In this document: one piece after another, positions 6,187 to 8,003 of the stretch | Numbering within the stretch: position 1 is the stretch's first letter | Layout: each line of letters opens with the position of its first letter | From: Gammaproteobacteria bacterium | Lineage (GTDB): Bacteria; Pseudomonadota; Gammaproteobacteria; Pseudomonadales; Azotimanducaceae_A | Assembly (NCBI GenBank): GCA_026713405.1 | Contig: JAPOON010000587.1 | Location: 1 to 8,003, forward strand | Reading direction: 5' to 3' | Length of the DNA: 8,003 nucleotides | Translations under genes and position numbers: made by a program | Notes under the pieces: model-generated | What the model was told of the DNA's origin: nothing | Seen by the model: only the letters and a program-made list of their open reading frames with translations | Databases searched by the model: none

Positions 6187-7244
6187 ACAGGAAAACAGCG
6201 CTCCTTGACGAACATGTCGCCGCGGGCGCCAGGATGGTGGGATTCGCGGGCTGGGACATGCCGTTGCACTACGGCTCCCAGGTCGAGGAGCATCACGCGG
6301 TTCGCACCGGCGCCGGTGTTTTCGATGTATCGCACATGACTGTGATCGACATCGATGGCGCAGCGGCCCTGGCATTCCTCCGGCGGTTGCTGAGCGGCGA
6401 CGTCGCACGCCTCGCCGAGGTCGGGCAGGCCCTGTACACGACCCTTCTCAATGAAACCGGAGGCATCCTCGACGACCTCATCGCCTACCGCATGCCACAG
6501 GGGTACCGATTGGTGGTCAACGCGGCGACCAGGGACAAGGTGCTCGGCTGGCTGCAGCAGCACGTTGCCGGCAAAGTGAGTGTGGCGAAACGGGAAATGG
6601 CGATTCTGGCGGTGCAGGGGCCGGAGGCCATCGCGCGATGCGAGAGCGTCGGCGTGGTGCAGGCTGGGGCGTTGCCTGCGCGATTCAACGCCGTGATCGC
6701 CGGGGACCGGACGATCGCCCGAACCGGCTACACGGGCGAGGACGGGTTGGAGATCATGCTGCCCGACGCGGAAGCCCCCGACCTCTGGCGCCGACTGCTG
6801 GCGGCCGGCGTTCGCCCGGCGGGCCTGGCGGCGCGCGACACGTTGCGGCTGGAGGCGGGGCTGAACCTCTACGGGCAGGACATGGATGAATCCGTCAGTC
6901 CCCTGGCGGCGAACCTGGGGTGGACCGTGCACTGGAGTCCGGAAGACCGGGGCTTCATCGGCCGGCGCGCCCTGGAGCAGGAGCGGGCGGCCGGCGCCGC
7001 CAGAAAACTGACCGGCCTGGCGCTTACCGTCAGGGGCGTGATGCGCCCGGGCCAGCGGGTGCTCACGAAGTCCGGCGAAGGGACGGTCACCAGCGGCCTC
7101 TTTTCGCCCACCTTGGGTTACAGTATCGCCCTGGCGCGCCTGCCCGCGGAGGCATCGCAGGCGGTCGATGTGCTGATACGCGACAAGCCGCGTCCCGCGC
7201 GCATCGTCCGCCCGCCGTTCGTCAGACGCGGCAACCCGACATGA
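6183..7244 (+). CDS. gcvT: Glycine cleavage system T protein (aminomethyltransferase)
   Basis: Transfers the methylene group from aminomethyl-lipoyl GcvH to tetrahydrofolate, releasing ammonia and leaving dihydrolipoyl GcvH. The 353 residues are close to the E. coli length. Motifs: MPLHYGSQ…[17 protein letters not shown] (26-52), [10 protein letters not shown] (93-102) with the conserved Asp pair 97/98, [11 protein letters not shown] (180-190), [20 protein letters not shown] (217-236), and [18 protein letters not shown] in the C-terminal barrel. The start is an uncommon TTG at 6183: it aligns with the family N-terminus, GGAG lies eight bases upstream, and no ATG occurs before the conserved block. 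The start overlaps the hydroxylase stop by four bases (TTGA), so translational coupling is likely. Its TGA overlaps an ATG at 7241 in frame with gcvH. Confidence 0.95.
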   Translation: MNRKTALLDEHVAAGARMVGFAGWDMPLHYGSQVEEHHAVRTGAGVFDVSHMTVIDIDGAAALAFLRRLLSGDVARLAEVGQALYTTLLNETGGILDDLIAYRMPQGYRLVVNAATRDKVLGWLQQHVAGKVSVAKREMAILAVQGPEAIARCESVGVVQAGALPARFNAVIAGDRTIARTGYTGEDGLEIMLPDAEAPDLWRRLLAAGVRPAGLAARDTLRLEAGLNLYGQDMDESVSPLAANLGWTVHWSPEDRGFIGRRALEQERAAGAARKLTGLALTVRGVMRPGQRVLTKSGEGTVTSGLFSPTLGYSIALARLPAEASQAVDVLIRDKPRPARIVRPPFVRRGNPT

Positions 7245-7285
7245 ATGACGCCAACCCCCTGGAATTGCAATCGATCGAGGAGCCC

Positions 7286-7678
7286 ATGAGCGAGACACCG
7301 AACGAACTCAGGTATGCCGAAACCCACGAATGGGCCCGGGAGGACGACGGCATCGTCACCGTGGGCATTACCGACCACGCGCAGGATGCGCTGGGGGATG
7401 TCGTCTACGTGGAACTGCCGGATCCGGAACAATGGGTGGCCGCCCGCGAGGAGGCCGGGGTGGTTGAATCCGTGAAGGCGGCATCGGATATCTACGCGCC
7501 GGTCACCGGCACGGTGGTGGCAGTCAACGAACAGTTGGAGGACTCTCCGGAACTGGTCAATCAGGACCCGTACGGAGACGGGTGGTTCTTCAGGATCGAC
7601 CCGGAAGACGCTGCCGAACTGGGCGAACTGCTGGATGCCGATGCCTACATGGAAACCTGCGCGGCGGACGACGACTAG
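7286..7678 (+). CDS. gcvH: Glycine cleavage system H protein (lipoyl carrier)
   Basis: Lipoylated shuttle protein that carries the aminomethyl intermediate between the P, T and L proteins. The 130 residues align with E. coli GcvH from its first residue ([16 protein letters not shown] against MSNVPAELKYSKEHEW). The lipoylation site is Lys64 in [16 protein letters not shown]. The C-terminal region has [16 protein letters not shown] and an acidic tail. The start is ATG 7286, preceded by GAGGAG three bases upstream. An alternative in-frame ATG at 7241 forms ATGA with the gcvT stop and would add 15 residues ([15 protein letters not shown]) absent from the family, so it is less likely. It ends with TAG. 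The same frame then continues open for 26 codons through repeat copy C to a second TAG at 7757-7759. Confidence 0.95.
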   Translation: MSETPNELRYAETHEWAREDDGIVTVGITDHAQDALGDVVYVELPDPEQWVAAREEAGVVESVKAASDIYAPVTGTVVAVNEQLEDSPELVNQDPYGDGWFFRIDPEDAAELGELLDADAYMETCAADDD

Positions 7679-7759
7679 CAGCCCGACGAGACAACCGTGA
7701 CCGGGTGCAGACGTGACGCGTTTGACAACCTGATCCGCGAACACGAACAGAAGGAATAG
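7679..7759 (+). repeat. Intergenic repeat, copy C (gcvH–gcvPA spacer)
   Basis: Fills most of the 89-base spacer between gcvH and gcvPA. It shares AGCCCGACGAGA, GTGACCGGG, TTGACAACCT and ATCCGCGAA with copy A upstream of zapA (53 of 69 aligned positions, one gap), and 52 of 69 ungapped with copy B. In the shared frame it reads QPDETTVTGCRRDAFDN, then LIREHEQKE and a TAG, directly in the gcvH frame after that gene's amber stop. No start codon (ATG, GTG or TTG) with a good ribosome binding site sits at its head. Its last bases, AGAAGGAA (7749-7756), probably serve as the gcvPA ribosome binding site. Confidence 0.75.
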
Positions 7760-7767
7760 AAACAGGT

Positions 7768-8003
7768 ATGCCCTTCATCCCCCACACACCCGAGGAAACC
7801 GGCGCCATGCTGGGCGAGATCGGCGTGGCAGACATGGAGACGCTGTTCGACGAGATTCCCGCCGCACTGCGCTCCGAGGCACTCGAGAGGGTGTCGCCCG
7901 GGATGAGTGAGATGGCCATGCTGCGCTGGATGGCCGAGCGGGCCGGCAACGGCGCCCCCCTGCTCTGTTTTGCGGGGGCCGGAAGCTACGATCACCACAT
8001 TCC
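7768..8003 (+). CDS. gcvPA: Glycine dehydrogenase (decarboxylating) subunit 1, start only
   Basis: First 78 codons of the N-terminal half of the split P protein, running off the right edge. P protein decarboxylates glycine with PLP and loads the aminomethyl group onto GcvH. The N-terminus MPFIPHTPEETGAMLGEIGV, then LFDEIPAALR and CFAGAGSYDHHIP, matches split-type GcvPA. It does not match the fused E. coli GcvP, which begins with a longer leader and ERHIGP. The catalytic PLP lysine would lie in GcvPB, expected next to the right. The ATG at 7768 is preceded by AGAAGGAA about eleven bases upstream. Gene order T-H-PA indicates a single glycine-cleavage operon. No glycine riboswitch or promoter is recognisable upstream of gcvT or here. 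Confidence 0.92.
   Translation, partial: MPFIPHTPEETGAMLGEIGVADMETLFDEIPAALRSEALERVSPGMSEMAMLRWMAERAGNGAPLLCFAGAGSYDHHI

Noticed and set aside
5005..6408. 467-codon minus-strand open frame opposite the hydroxylase gene and gcvT
   Set aside because: The sense-strand genes have full family motifs. The antisense product is a low-complexity Arg/Pro/His-rich shadow.
6063..7298. 411-codon minus-strand frame opposite gcvT
   Set aside because: Shadow of gcvT, which is intact on the plus strand.
7676..7759. Pyrrolysine-type UAG recoding of gcvH
   Set aside because: GcvH is already full length at its TAG, no recoding hairpin is evident, and ilvA also ends in TAG as a normal stop. The in-frame tail is kept only as a question in the findings.
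1..8003. CRISPR array, insertion sequence, prophage, toxin-antitoxin or defence system, tRNA
   Set aside because: No regularly spaced repeats, transposase or phage motifs, or tRNA-like cloverleaf were found on either strand; the recognised genes are core metabolism and cell division.

Overview
The window is GC-rich, densely packed bacterial DNA, by eye about two-thirds G+C. The gene order ygfA – 6S RNA – zapA – small coiled-coil gene – pepP – UbiH-family hydroxylase – gcvT – gcvH is the classical gammaproteobacterial neighbourhood known from E. coli and Pseudomonas. Three details set it apart from the enteric version. The small UPF0149 gene ygfB is absent from its usual slot. Only one UbiH/UbiI-type hydroxylase is present. 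The glycine decarboxylase begins as the split (GcvPA) type. I infer a non-enteric, high-GC gammaproteobacterium, perhaps from the Chromatiales/Ectothiorhodospiraceae side; this is inference only.

Layout. Positions 1-1221 (+) hold the 3' four-fifths of ilvA (threonine ammonia-lyase). It converges on a minus-strand block, read right to left: a TIGR02449-like small coiled-coil gene (3445-3230), zapA (3042-2737), the 6S RNA gene ssrS (about 2637-2445) with its own promoter, ygfA (2381-1773) and def (1773-1234). Positions 3446-3592 form a divergent intergenic region. From there the plus strand reads pepP (3593-4918), a UbiH/UbiI-family flavin hydroxylase (4993-6186), gcvT (6183-7244), gcvH (7286-7678) and the first 78 codons of gcvPA (7768 to the window edge).

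Functional themes. The minus-strand block combines Z-ring assembly (zapA, possibly its coiled-coil neighbour), global control of RNA polymerase (6S RNA), folate salvage (YgfA) and removal of the N-formyl group from new proteins (Def). The plus-strand block combines proline-specific peptide turnover (PepP), ubiquinone ring hydroxylation, and the glycine cleavage system, which feeds one-carbon units into folate. One-carbon/formyl metabolism therefore appears on both arms.

The least expected structure is a short repeat present three times. Two diverged copies lie in tandem between the coiled-coil gene and zapA (3210-3135 and 3123-3048, minus strand). A third lies between gcvH and gcvPA (7679-7759, plus strand). 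Each runs in the direction of the downstream gene. The copies also translate to similar short peptides in one common frame, one of them after a single-base correction. I do not recognise this family. Otherwise the window is ordinary core genome: I see no CRISPR array, insertion sequence, tRNA, phage gene or defence system.
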